Below are positions 58,601 to 64,000 of a stretch of 64,000 nucleotides of DNA, piece after piece. The stretch is taken from NCBI GenBank assembly GCA_022818135.1, contig JAFMSR010000015.1, forward strand, positions 28,990,144-29,054,143, in the 5' to 3' direction. Each line of letters opens with the position of its first letter. Positions within the stretch are counted from its first letter, which is position 1. The stretch comes from Saxidomus purpurata (Eukaryota > Mollusca > Bivalvia > Venerida > Veneridae). The position numbers were made by a program, and so were the translations under genes. The notes below the pieces were generated by a model. That model saw only the letters and a list, made by a program, of their open reading frames with translations. It ran no database searches and was not told the DNA's origin.

Positions 58601-61600
58601 GTGAATTGCTCACGTAAATATTGCCATACATTTTATTTCTGTTATATAAAAAAGGAAAAGGCCAAAATCATTTTACTTTGGATATCAATGTACCCAGTAT
58701 ACACGTGCATTTATTATTGTGAAAAAAAAATGTTGCAGTGACTTTTCAAGTTTGTTTGTCAAAACTAGTACTTAATGAATACTGTAGGTAGGTAGATAAA
58801 ATTGAATAATGTCAACTTTGACAATTAAATTAGCTCAGCAGATTGTCAAGAAACACAGTACAGTAAGTATATAGTGACTCTTGCCAAATAGTATCGAATT
58901 GACGTGTATAAGGCATAGAGTATATAGCTTTCATAATATACACAAAGCTTACTTGACCCAAAGACGTATTCCCCGAGTATCATGATTCCATGCTCTACCC
59001 ACGTTTGACAGGATGGCGAGAGTTTCAATTATGTCATGAAACGCCAAATGAAACTTGTCTCTGATTCATTTTTAGTAAATTTTAGAACATCTTGAATGTA
59101 GCCCCGAGTCCTCCTTGAGCTGCCCAAATTGCACAATATTTGGTATGCCTGCTATGCGACATCTCAAAGCCCGGTGTTAACGTGATTTCCACCTCGTGCA
59201 AGAAAAGTTTTTGTTTATAAGAACAAGGAAGAATATTTATGTTTTCAGAGGTATTTTGTAATCCCGACGACAGCATTGACATATATGATCTCCCGGCGGA
59301 TTATCATTACTTCGCTATGCAGAATGATACAATGTGTACGATAACAGATATCAACTCGACCGCTGTCACAATCTCCGGCTGTTCTAAGGTAAGGGCTAGA
59401 AAACAGTGAGACAATTTGTGATTATGAATCTTTCATTTTGACCTAAGTTCTGATATCATTTCATTGAATAATTATTTCATACTGTAACTAAACAAATGCA
59501 TTTTCAAAATACATTTTTTTTCAATTTAAGACAAATGACGTGACGTCAAAGTTTTAAATTTAATACCGTGGCCAAAACCGTTATGCCGCTCAACTATATC
59601 AAAATGTTGCCGTATAAACCGTGACTGTATTCTCTTTCAGTGGAAATTTTAATTGAATCAGGTAAAACTATGATAGCTAATGCACTTATCAGAAACATGA
59701 TGGCTGTATCAAATAACAGTTCGGAGCCCGGGGGTTTTCTTTTACAATCCATTTATTTGCAAAAACCTCATCTTCCTTTGTAGGACTTGCCAATTTTACT
59801 AACATACGGGACCTATAGCGGCATGGAAACGAACAAATTACACGGAGGAAAGTCTGTGAACACTTGGAACATCATATGTAGTGAATTACCGCTGAGTGGT
59901 AACCTTCATACTGTCAGTAACATTCTTTCCGCCAAGTAAGTACATTTCCGTACAAAATCTTTTTCTTTTCTTTTTCTTTTGAAGTTTCCTGCAAAATCAA
60001 AAGATCATTTAAAAATCAGATTCAACCCCGAAAAATAAATTTAAAAAATGTATTTCCATAGTTTTATTCTGTGTAAACGATCCATGTAAATACTATGATA
60101 TATGCATCTGTCGGTAGACCTTTTCTAACTAAATAAAAATGAAGAACGCATGTAAAACTTAGATATTTCGTAACTTCGATACTCACCTCCCGTCAGTATT
60201 TCAAATACTTTGAATATTTGAAAGACGTGTATAACATATCTCTACAGTTTGACCTTTTCTGATGAACAGAGGGTAAATACTACGTACCAAGTGACGTCCT
60301 CTCTAAATACAACACACACCACAGTTGGAAGCCCTGTTGCCTGGACTATCTCTTTTCCACGTATGTACTGCTCATTTTAGTGGGTCTTTAGTGGTCAAGT
60401 GTATGAGTGGTAATTACAAGAAATCGTCGTCAATGAAATGATGTCTCTTTTTCATAATAACATCTAGGCAGACCCCTCATTGTGTCATCAGCGGTTCTTT
60501 CCGATGTTCTAACGAACAGGTCAGAATATTTCAGAGTAAGCCGCTAGATCATTACTATGTCGCGTTAACTTCTGGTATTAAATCATTTAAATACTATGGG
60601 CATGGAATATATTTTCCATGGTGAAAAAAAATGTTCAGTTTCATGAACAAAATTAGATTTTCAGTTTAAAACTCTTGCAGTATGTCAACACTGTTACTTT
60701 TGGTAATTTGTCTGGTTTCCTTACTTCAGCGGAGTACATTCTAGAAGTGACAGAGTGTAAAGCCTACTCTGGAACGGACGACACCTCTTCAGGGAGCATC
60801 ACTTTGGTCACAAGTGGCGGGTGAGTACCCGAGTCTGTATTAAAACGTATATGTTTCATATTCTTCTTATATTTATTTAGTACATCGCAAGGCAATCATT
60901 CCATAAGCATCGCAATCTTTTAAACACGTATCAGATGTCTTTAAAACGATACGAACACATATCCATTGCATTTGTTTACAAAATGGAAAAAAGAAATGCT
61001 AGAGTTTTAAATATTTTCGCTGTTGAGATCACGTGTTTGCAGGTACTGCTACCCCAGGTGAGGCTGGCGGCTTAAACAAATTTTCAACCAGTCTTTTAAG
61101 TACGAAGTACTGTAAACATTTTGTAGAGTTAGACCTAGCAGATAAACTGGCAGCAGAATCAATAGGCCAATTGACCGTTTGATTTGATAAGCGCACCCTC
61201 ATGTCACACGGCCAATTAGCCTATCGCTTTATGTCGAGATACCAGTGCTTATGTGTGTCTGTAATTGGAATATTCTTCAAGTTCATTTGACTTGTTCGTT
61301 ATTAATTTAGAGCTACTGAAAAAATTGCTTTTCTGAATGTAAATATTTCTATTCATGTTGCCGAAATATAATTCTAGCTGATTAAACTTCGAGTATAAAA
61401 ATCTTAAATACCGGTATATTTATGCTATTGCAGTTGCTATTCAACCCAAGAGTTGATCTCTAATTTTACCGACAATATGGACGGAACAGCCACGGCTATT
61501 TTATCAGCCTTCAAGTTTGTCAACAGTGACAGCGTGTTCTTGACATGTAACCTGAAGATTTGTCCTAATGGAACAGCCTTTTGTGATGTAAGCAACACAT

Positions 61601-63303
61601 GTTTAGCTCACATGAGCACAAAGTGCTCAAAGCGAGCTATTTTGATCGCCTGATGTACGCTGTCTGTCTGTTGTCTGTTCATATTTAGCTTGTTAACATT
61701 CTTAAGACCACGTTCGTAAATAATCATTATTAAACTCGGTCAGACCATTATCCTTGATCAATGCTAGCTGTAGTTAGAAACTTGGTTACACGGGTCAAAA
61801 ACAAGGTCACCAGATGAAATTCTAACACTCTTGGGGGTCACATTATGTACCCAATTCTTTTAAAAGGTAATCAAAATGCCTATTTTCATAAACTATTGAT
61901 CGAGCTTAAAACTGGATCACCTTTGATAAAAAACACCATGCTAGTCACGTTCTCAATTCAAAGAAAACCGTGCGACCACTGTAGAAGCCACCTTTTCATT
62001 CAAGTCAGCATGAAATTTGGATAGAATCTGTGTCTGGATACATTTTGGTTTAAGCTTAGAAGTAGGTCATGTTTGGACAAAAAATAGGTCACTGGGTCAA
62101 ATTATAAAAATCTTGTGAACGCTTTTAAGGCCATATTTCCTTCGCAATCATCATAGAATTAGTCACAATGTTTGTCACATGAAAGAAAACCTTGTGAACA
62201 CTCTAGAAACCACATCTTGTATCTACTTATCACGAAGTTTGGTCAGTATGTTTGTATTGGTGAACTCTAATTCCACTGTTTAGCTAAACAGTAGGTTACT
62301 ATCAAATCATAGAAAACTCGTGTTGACACATATTTACCCAAACACACGACTTTGCTTTTCTAAGTGAAAGGATGAAATGTATTCCTCTGATTTGTAGACT
62401 GGGTGCACCAGAGTTAAGAGGAGTGATCAACAGATGCGACCACCACGTGAAACTCGTGCATCTGGAACAGGGGACTCGTACTCGGCTATAGTTCACGATG
62501 TGTTAAAAATAGTTGACCCTAACTCAAGTGCAGCCATTCCAGGTAATTTTAACTAAAATGACGTTTGCGCGGTTATTCAACGATGAGTTTTGAGTTTTGT
62601 AACTGTATTGCACATTGTAAAATTATGTGATTAAACTGCCATTGCCGCTTTGAAGTCCGTTAAGCAACTTAAGCAAGATAGCACAAGAGTCAAACAGCTT
62701 TTGTTTGTAACGTTTAAAAAGTATTAGAATGTATCTTTCAAATTACCTTTTCTTCGTAAGTATGTTTGCGTCAATAACACTCGAAAATATTCTTCTTCCA
62801 CGAAACCATTTCGTGTCAAAGAGGGCTTTAGGTTGTGCTATGACGCTGCAAACATCATGGTAATAAAACAGTCATTCGTCCTTCGGCAAAAGGTCAATAG
62901 TTACCTTGCTGACGAAAACTCTTTTTAAGCAGTATGTACCAAATCAGCTACTGCTAGTTACTGTATATTCAGACAATTCTTTAGAAGCTTTCTGCATATA
63001 GATGTAGCAATCTGCTTGTACCGGCATGGCTCACTGCGACCTCGGGAAATCGACGCGGTGCTATGACTTCGTTACATGAACAGGAAAAATTATGTTGCAT
63101 GCTCTTTATTATATATTAGAATATTTGTTTCATTTTGCCAAACTGTCGAAAATTACTTTTTGATATAACAATATCATAGCAACACGCCGATATCGCATGA
63201 GTGCAACACGATCAATGAGACGACGTTTTGTTTTTTTTCAGGGGCTGACTTCCCAGCACTCGTTATGTTAATGTTTGCTATGGCATTCAACACGCTGGTG
63301 TAG
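36180..63303 (+). CDS. Secreted or membrane-anchored WAP - novel module x3 - EGF x6 - ZP protein (22 exons)
   Basis: Hand-spliced model with GT-AG introns and consistent phases: 22 exons, 2910 coding bases, 969 residues, no internal stop. Order: signal peptide (1-24); WAP four-disulfide domain (about 28-68, eight Cys); three copies of an unrecognised module (73-210, 211-about 330, about 330-439) marked by HGLGE and YGG-V-Y-Y; one EGF (440-476) and five calcium-type EGF (477-684); ZP domain with ten Cys (about 685-904); furin-like RVKR (906-909); hydrophobic C-terminus (950-969) with no cytoplasmic tail. Known: ZP domains polymerise extracellular matrices, WAP domains often inhibit proteases, and EGF arrays act as spacers. 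Inferred: an apical, egg-coat or mucosal matrix protein. Symmetric phase-1 introns separate all modules before the ZP part. I recognise no orthologue name. Confidence 0.9.
37597..39062 (-). repeat. Dispersed repeat, reverse orientation to 1118-1883
   Basis: Begins agctcgacatttcgaag, contains two nearly identical units (from about 37598 and 37987) with 'gttaagtttttcgtaccacc' and 'cttgtttaccatcat', and closes with 'gcgcgctgtcctactgacag' and ctcttg. Short frames in it are not genes. A related piece sits in intron 11 (53340-53625). Confidence 0.75.
39190..40100 (+). mobile_element. hAT transposon remnant in intron 1
   Basis: A coding relic of the hAT dimerisation domain (39475-39759) lies between two stretches rich in 'gggtaatactgggcaat' (39225-39290) and 'attacccagtattaccc' with 'ttgcccagccc' (40030-40090), in inverted arrangement. 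I could not settle an 8-bp duplication. Confidence 0.55.
39475..39759 (+). pseudogene. hAT-family transposase C-terminal dimerisation domain
   Basis: Frame of 94 codons with [19 protein letters not shown] followed by '[14 protein letters not shown]', the hallmark 'P-(S/A)-S-x-x-x-E-R-x-F-S' and 'R-x-x-L' pattern of hAT C-termini. It ends naturally at a stop, but the rest of the transposase (BED finger, RNase-H-like core) is not found upstream. A 5'-truncated relic, not an exon of the host gene. Confidence 0.75.
40173..40396. repeat. 14-bp minisatellite (gcaaacaaatagat)
   Basis: About 16 tandem copies with a few substitutions (acag for atag; ggcag once). 14 bp is not a multiple of three, so all three minus-strand frames stay open through the array by composition. 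Confidence 0.9.
40584..40727 (+). CDS. Exon 2: WAP domain
   Basis: Encodes [11 protein letters not shown] then [26 protein letters not shown]: eight cysteines in the WAP four-disulfide-core order, including the adjacent Cys pair. Phase 1 at both ends, 144 bp. Acceptor ttatag, donor gatg/gtaagt. Confidence 0.9.
40725..41005 (+). repeat. ~52-bp minisatellite containing copies of the exon 2 splice donor
   Basis: Starts across the exon 2 boundary. Units read roughly cggtaagtacggtccgaaac + 'aagtatcccgtatgcgagtg' + 'ccgaatgcagta'. GTAAGT recurs at 40728, about 40780 (as gtaagtc), 40844, 40889 and 40941, and a degenerate last one at about 40997. Confidence 0.85.
41581..41730 (+). CDS. Exon 3: module 1, first part
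   Basis: [20 protein letters not shown]... then [15 protein letters not shown] and TGFIFPGSG. 150 bp, phase 1-1. The HGLGETP motif recurs as HGLGEIP in exon 6. Confidence 0.85.
42515..42643 (+). CDS. Exon 4: module 1, middle
   Basis: [20 protein letters not shown] followed by 'GRVIYTG'. The YGG-V-Y-Y signature recurs in exon 9 as YGGLVYAYS. 129 bp, phase 1-1. Acceptor ttaccacag, donor acag/gtacag. Confidence 0.85.
42644..43996 (+). other. Intron 4 with a foldback element
   Basis: Besides AT-rich DNA it holds the 43279-43951 foldback element. No extra exon seen. Confidence 0.6.
43279..43951. mobile_element. Foldback element in intron 4
   Basis: 'gatcccacgtgactttttcg' at about 43296 faces 'cgaaaaagtcacgtgggatc' at 43911-43930. 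The arms (about 300 bp each) continue through 'gtacagaaatgtcaac' and 'gttgaaatttcagtac', 'ggaaagatacaactac', and 'gaattcgttcttttgacaaa' with its inverse, to a loop of about 80-100 bp. It ends 45 bp before exon 5. Confidence 0.8.
43997..44131 (+). CDS. Exon 5: module 1, last part
   Basis: [20 protein letters not shown], then '[13 protein letters not shown]' and 'IPIISEY'. 135 bp, phase 1-1. Acceptor ttattttag, donor tatg/gtaagt. Confidence 0.85.
44759..44878 (+). CDS. Exon 6: module 2, first part
   Basis: [20 protein letters not shown] followed by 'SRLKFPSNN'. 120 bp, phase 1-1. Homologous by motif to exon 3. Confidence 0.85.
45015..47400. repeat. 2.4 kb minisatellite of ~26-bp units in intron 6, with a 424-bp higher-order repeat
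   Basis: About 90 units of 'aggtgcatagcaatcactgt' + 'aatgtt'. A multi-unit segment is duplicated almost exactly with a shift of 424 bp: 'gctctagcatagtacatagg' occurs at about 45780 and 46204, with matching variants before each. The array fills almost the whole intron between exons 6 and 7. Confidence 0.95.
47445..47555 (+). CDS. Exon 7: module 2, middle
   Basis: [20 protein letters not shown] followed by '[13 protein letters not shown]'. 111 bp, phase 1-1. Acceptor ttttttctcag, donor aatg/gtgagt. Confidence 0.85.
47917..48130 (+). repeat. tRNA-derived SINE in intron 7
   Basis: Head: 'ggtccagtggttaacacgct' (box A type) and 'gccggttcgatctcccg' (box B type). Body: 'tcgggtgaaacttaaaaccg' and 'ggtgcagtacactgggaatg' + 'ttaaagaacc', which resembles the conserved central segment of widespread metazoan SINEs. 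Full head-body layout, so a clearer SINE than the other relics. Confidence 0.7.
48240..48430 (+). CDS. Exon 8: end of module 2 and start of module 3
   Basis: [20 protein letters not shown], then '[17 protein letters not shown]' and 'LNDSFTRAW'. Phase 1 to 0: the donor catgg/gtaggc agrees with the phase-0 acceptor of exon 9. Reading on past the donor gives a stop at 48569, so an extended terminal exon is an alternative but less likely. Confidence 0.75.
48431..49237 (+). other. Intron 8
   Basis: AT-rich, no repeat delimited and no additional exon seen. Confidence 0.5.
49238..49502 (+). CDS. Exon 9: module 3
   Basis: [20 protein letters not shown], then '[18 protein letters not shown]', '[19 protein letters not shown]' and 'AVYNVWSLG'. 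265 bp, phase 0 to 1. The middle and last module parts are fused in one exon here, unlike modules 1 and 2. Confidence 0.9.
49611..50437. repeat. ~33-bp minisatellite in intron 9
   Basis: About 26 copies of 'gatctgcactggtcgcaaag' + 'gcataataat(gat/aat)'. Most units are 30-33 bp, multiples of three, so long open frames arise on both strands (for example repeating [10 protein letters not shown]). They are an artefact of the period. Confidence 0.95.
50975..51085 (+). CDS. Exon 10: EGF domain 1
   Basis: [20 protein letters not shown], then '[16 protein letters not shown]'. Six Cys, calcium-type start (DIDDC). 111 bp, phase 1-1. Acceptor gtctttcag. Confidence 0.9.
51290..51890 (+). repeat. Tandem duplication unit 1 (EGF exon 11 plus flanking intron)
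   Basis: Shares 'ttcatggtccggtttataaa', 'tgtacttctatttctaaag' and the post-donor 'tttagctccttttttcgaaa' plus a CT tract (51788-51838) with units 2 and 3 (53770-54345 and 55040-55680). Confidence 0.85.
51592..51714 (+). CDS. Exon 11: calcium-binding EGF domain 2
   Basis: [20 protein letters not shown], then '[17 protein letters not shown]'. Six Cys with D-I-D-E-C and C-x-N-T-x-G-S-F. 123 bp, phase 1-1. Confidence 0.9.
52021..52968. mobile_element. Mariner-type insertion in intron 11, TA duplication
   Basis: cagtcaaacttgtg at 52021 and cacaagtttgactg ending at 52968, with TA at 52019-52020 and 52969-52970. Both ends carry short repeated 'acggccac(c)tgt' motifs in inverted order. Interior AT-rich, no transposase. 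Confidence 0.75.
53340..53625 (-). repeat. Fragment of the 'agctcgacttttcgaag' dispersed repeat
   Basis: 'gttcgacttttcaaagaaaa', 'ggcgtcacacctgggttaag' and 'gtgtttaccatta' match units in 37597-39062. Confidence 0.7.
53770..54345 (+). repeat. Tandem duplication unit 2 (EGF exon 12 plus flanks)
   Basis: Same upstream and downstream intron text as unit 3, including 'cggaaagaaacactgactgg' and 'tactacagcctccgtgcag'. CT tract at 54284-54325. Confidence 0.85.
54084..54206 (+). CDS. Exon 12: calcium-binding EGF domain 3
   Basis: [20 protein letters not shown], then '[17 protein letters not shown]'. Differs from exon 11 at only a handful of residues. 123 bp, phase 1-1. Confidence 0.9.
54437..54600 (-). 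repeat. Dispersed repeat, copy 2 (inverse of 10110-10292)
   Basis: 'ggtattatccaattaaaagg' and 'tgtcttatatag' are the inverse of the copy at 10110-10292; the flank 'ttccggtcaaaagcgag' also matches. Confidence 0.6.
55040..55680 (+). repeat. Tandem duplication unit 3 (EGF exon 13 plus flanks)
   Basis: Third copy of the exon/intron unit, with CT tract at 55592-55622 and the following 'aggttgatttcatctcaagt', also seen after unit 1. Confidence 0.85.
55380..55502 (+). CDS. Exon 13: calcium-binding EGF domain 4
   Basis: [20 protein letters not shown], then '[17 protein letters not shown]'. Near-identical to exons 11 and 12. 123 bp, phase 1-1. Confidence 0.9.
56290..56450. repeat. Short tandem of ~38 bp units in intron 13
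   Basis: Four imperfect copies of 'cacctttgcaaaatgatgaa' + 'ggggcttattt'. Confidence 0.75.
56563..56685 (+). CDS. Exon 14: calcium-binding EGF domain 5
   Basis: [20 protein letters not shown], then '[17 protein letters not shown]'. 123 bp, phase 1-1. An older, diverged copy compared with exons 11-13. Confidence 0.9.
57180..58415. repeat. Dispersed repeat in intron 14
   Basis: Begins 'agctcgtctgattttttaaa' and ends with inverted-type 'aaaatcagacgagagtccgg' + 'cacccgcaggcggtgc'. Inside are imperfect tandem units with 'caaagctatcactttgaaac' and 'aatatctttagtt'. The open frame 57287-57706 in it is not supported as a gene. Confidence 0.65.
58482..58613 (+). CDS. Exon 15: calcium-binding EGF domain 6
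   Basis: [20 protein letters not shown], then '[20 protein letters not shown]'. Six Cys, 132 bp, phase 1-1. Donor tcac/gtaaat. Confidence 0.9.
59249..59388 (+). CDS. Exon 16: start of ZP domain
   Basis: [20 protein letters not shown], then '[20 protein letters not shown]'. First three ZP-N cysteines. Phase 1 to 0. Donor taag/gtaagg. Confidence 0.85.
59784..59935 (+). CDS. Exon 17: ZP-N, second part
   Basis: [20 protein letters not shown], then '[17 protein letters not shown]'. Fourth ZP-N cysteine. Phase 0 to 2. Donor gccaa/gtaagt. Confidence 0.85.
60248..60360 (+). CDS. Exon 18: ZP linker
   Basis: [20 protein letters not shown], then '[13 protein letters not shown]'. Several N-glycosylation sequons. 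Phase 2 to 1. Donor ccac/gtatgt. Confidence 0.85.
60468..60535 (+). other. Possible optional exon within the ZP region
   Basis: 68 bp, open in phase 1 ([20 protein letters not shown] + YFR), acceptor acatctag (weak), donor cagagtaagc. If included it must join a second acceptor at 60734 (phase 0); if skipped, exon 18 joins the stronger acceptor at 60729. Skipping gives spacing closer to normal ZP domains, so I left it out of the main model. Confidence 0.3.
60730..60820 (+). CDS. Exon 19: ZP-C start
   Basis: [20 protein letters not shown] followed by '[10 protein letters not shown]'. The EYxLxVxxCxA pattern is typical of ZP-C. 91 bp, phase 1 to 2. Acceptor ccttacttcag. Confidence 0.8.
61434..61587 (+). 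CDS. Exon 20: ZP-C core
   Basis: [20 protein letters not shown], then '[20 protein letters not shown]' and 'CPNGTAFCD'. Four of the ZP-C cysteines, with the characteristic 'AFxF...xLxC' region. Phase 2 to 0. Confidence 0.9.
61607..62310 (+). repeat. Dispersed repeat ('agctcacatgagcacaaagt' family) in intron 20
   Basis: Starts 'tgagcacaaagtgctcaaag' + 'cgagctattttgatcgcc' and continues as text with 'gggtcaaaaacaaggtcac' and 'cttgtgaacactctagaa'. No protein. Family recognised only by its general style. Confidence 0.55.
62398..62542 (+). CDS. Exon 21: last ZP cysteine, furin-like site and Ser/Ala tail
   Basis: [20 protein letters not shown] followed by '[20 protein letters not shown]'. R-V-K-R fits the consensus cleavage site found after ZP domains. 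Phase 0 to 1. Confidence 0.85.
63242..63303 (+). CDS. Exon 22: hydrophobic C-terminus and stop
   Basis: [20 protein letters not shown] then TAG. The hydrophobic run reaches the very end with no basic tail and follows small residues (NSSAA), which suits a GPI-attachment signal; a short membrane anchor is the alternative. Confidence 0.85.
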
Positions 63304-63532
63304 AAAAGCTTAATCACTAAGTTACAACCAGCACCTTCATCGAGAAGAAATGTGTTTAATTACAGGCACACATTGTTGAAATATTGTTAGAAATAATCTA
63401 TTACCAGTGGTAGTCAGTAACTGAGTCTCGTCTTGTAATGCCCACATTGAGCGAAGAAGGCATATGTTGTTATCTTAGATAAGATAAAATAAGATAAGAT
63501 AATCTTTATTTATAGTCGGTTTTGATACACAA
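63304..63532 (+). other. Presumed 3' untranslated region
   Basis: Contains a GATAA-type microsatellite (63475-63505: agataagataaaataag). No coding. Confidence 0.4.
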
Positions 63533-63538
63533 AATAAA
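63533..63538 (+). terminator. Candidate polyadenylation signal of the ZP gene
   Basis: AATAAA 230 bp after the stop, in 'cacaaaataaaacaag'. First canonical hexamer after 63303. Confidence 0.45.
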
Positions 63539-63949
63539 ACAAGCAAGAAGCTGTTTTCCGACATAACGTTGATATATGCCTGTAGAGTTCGTTAGGTTTG
63601 TCTGTATGTCAACCCTTGTACAAAAAATGTTTCCAGCAATGACTTAATATTTATTCTTCAAACTTAACTTCGTGATTGTTTTCCTCTCATGAATAATAAC
63701 TTCTGATGTCGCCTTGACTTTCCTTTAAAAAAATTAAAAGATCTATGCCACCGTGACATTTCTTTCAAAAAAGGTTTCAAGACATCAGTCGGCCTACACG
63801 TAAACTGCTGTAGACATGTCAGTATTGTCTATCAAATTATTAATTCAAAGTCACTCGTCAAAATGCTATGGTCACACTAAAATTCATTTTCTCATTAAAC
63901 ACGGTTCGTGCCTGCTGGTTGTATAAAAAGTGAGAACATCGTTGTTTTT
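63539..63949. other. Downstream spacer
   Basis: AT-rich, nothing recognised. Confidence 0.4.
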
Positions 63950-64000
63950 ACAAGCTGCCCTTGTTACCCCCCGCCAAAGGAAGAGGGGTATTATTTTAGG
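63950..64000. repeat. Edge of a dispersed repeat cut by the window end
   Basis: 'gttaccccccgccaaaggaa' + 'gaggggtattattttagg' looks like the start of a common repeat rather than unique DNA. Only about 40 bp visible. Confidence 0.4.

Overview
The window reads as metazoan, most likely bivalve-mollusc, nuclear DNA. It is AT-rich, almost half of it is interspersed and tandem repeats, it holds tRNA-derived SINEs and many palindromic mini-transposons, and the one recognisable host gene is split into small exons with GT-AG introns. The assignment to bivalves rests on the style of the dispersed repeats (for example the 'caagagctgtc' family and the tandem 'gacctagtgacc' repeats) and is inference; no species is claimed.

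Layout. (1) 1-4030: no gene; a tandem-built dispersed repeat interrupted by a second element at 1884-2979 that carries about five 170-179 bp tandem units. (2) 4037-9548: a 5.5 kb mobile element flanked by the 6-bp duplication CTTACC, with two almost identical 2.3 kb inverted arms and a 0.9 kb centre. It carries a basic protein, a C2H2 zinc-finger/acidic protein, and in each arm a second C2H2 gene whose frames are out of phase at a poly-T tract. Its ends (AGTAGT...ACTACT) and 6-bp duplication suggest a Polinton/Maverick-type, non-autonomous element. (3) 9555-36050: a repeat graveyard with foldback MITEs, a Tc1/mariner relic with TA duplication, a LINE 3' fragment, two piggyBac-like TTAA elements, three large elements with 3-bp duplications (PIF/Harbinger-like), SINE relics, and a duplicated block (about 16.9-17.9 kb and 22.2-26.9 kb) in which an element insertion can be compared with its empty site. 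(4) 36180-63303 (+): one large gene that I could splice completely by hand. It has 22 exons and encodes 969 residues: signal peptide, WAP domain, three copies of an unrecognised module of about 110-140 residues, six EGF domains (five of the calcium-binding type), a ten-cysteine ZP domain, a furin-like RVKR site and a short hydrophobic C-terminus (GPI signal or membrane anchor). Its introns hold three minisatellites, a hAT transposase fragment, a mariner-type insert, a foldback element and a SINE.

The EGF exons 11-13 are recent tandem duplicates that carried their flanking intron DNA with them. The most interesting signals are the giant-arm element, the unrecognised triplicated module in the ZP protein, and a pair of splice acceptors five bases apart in the ZP region that fit inclusion or skipping of a possible extra exon.
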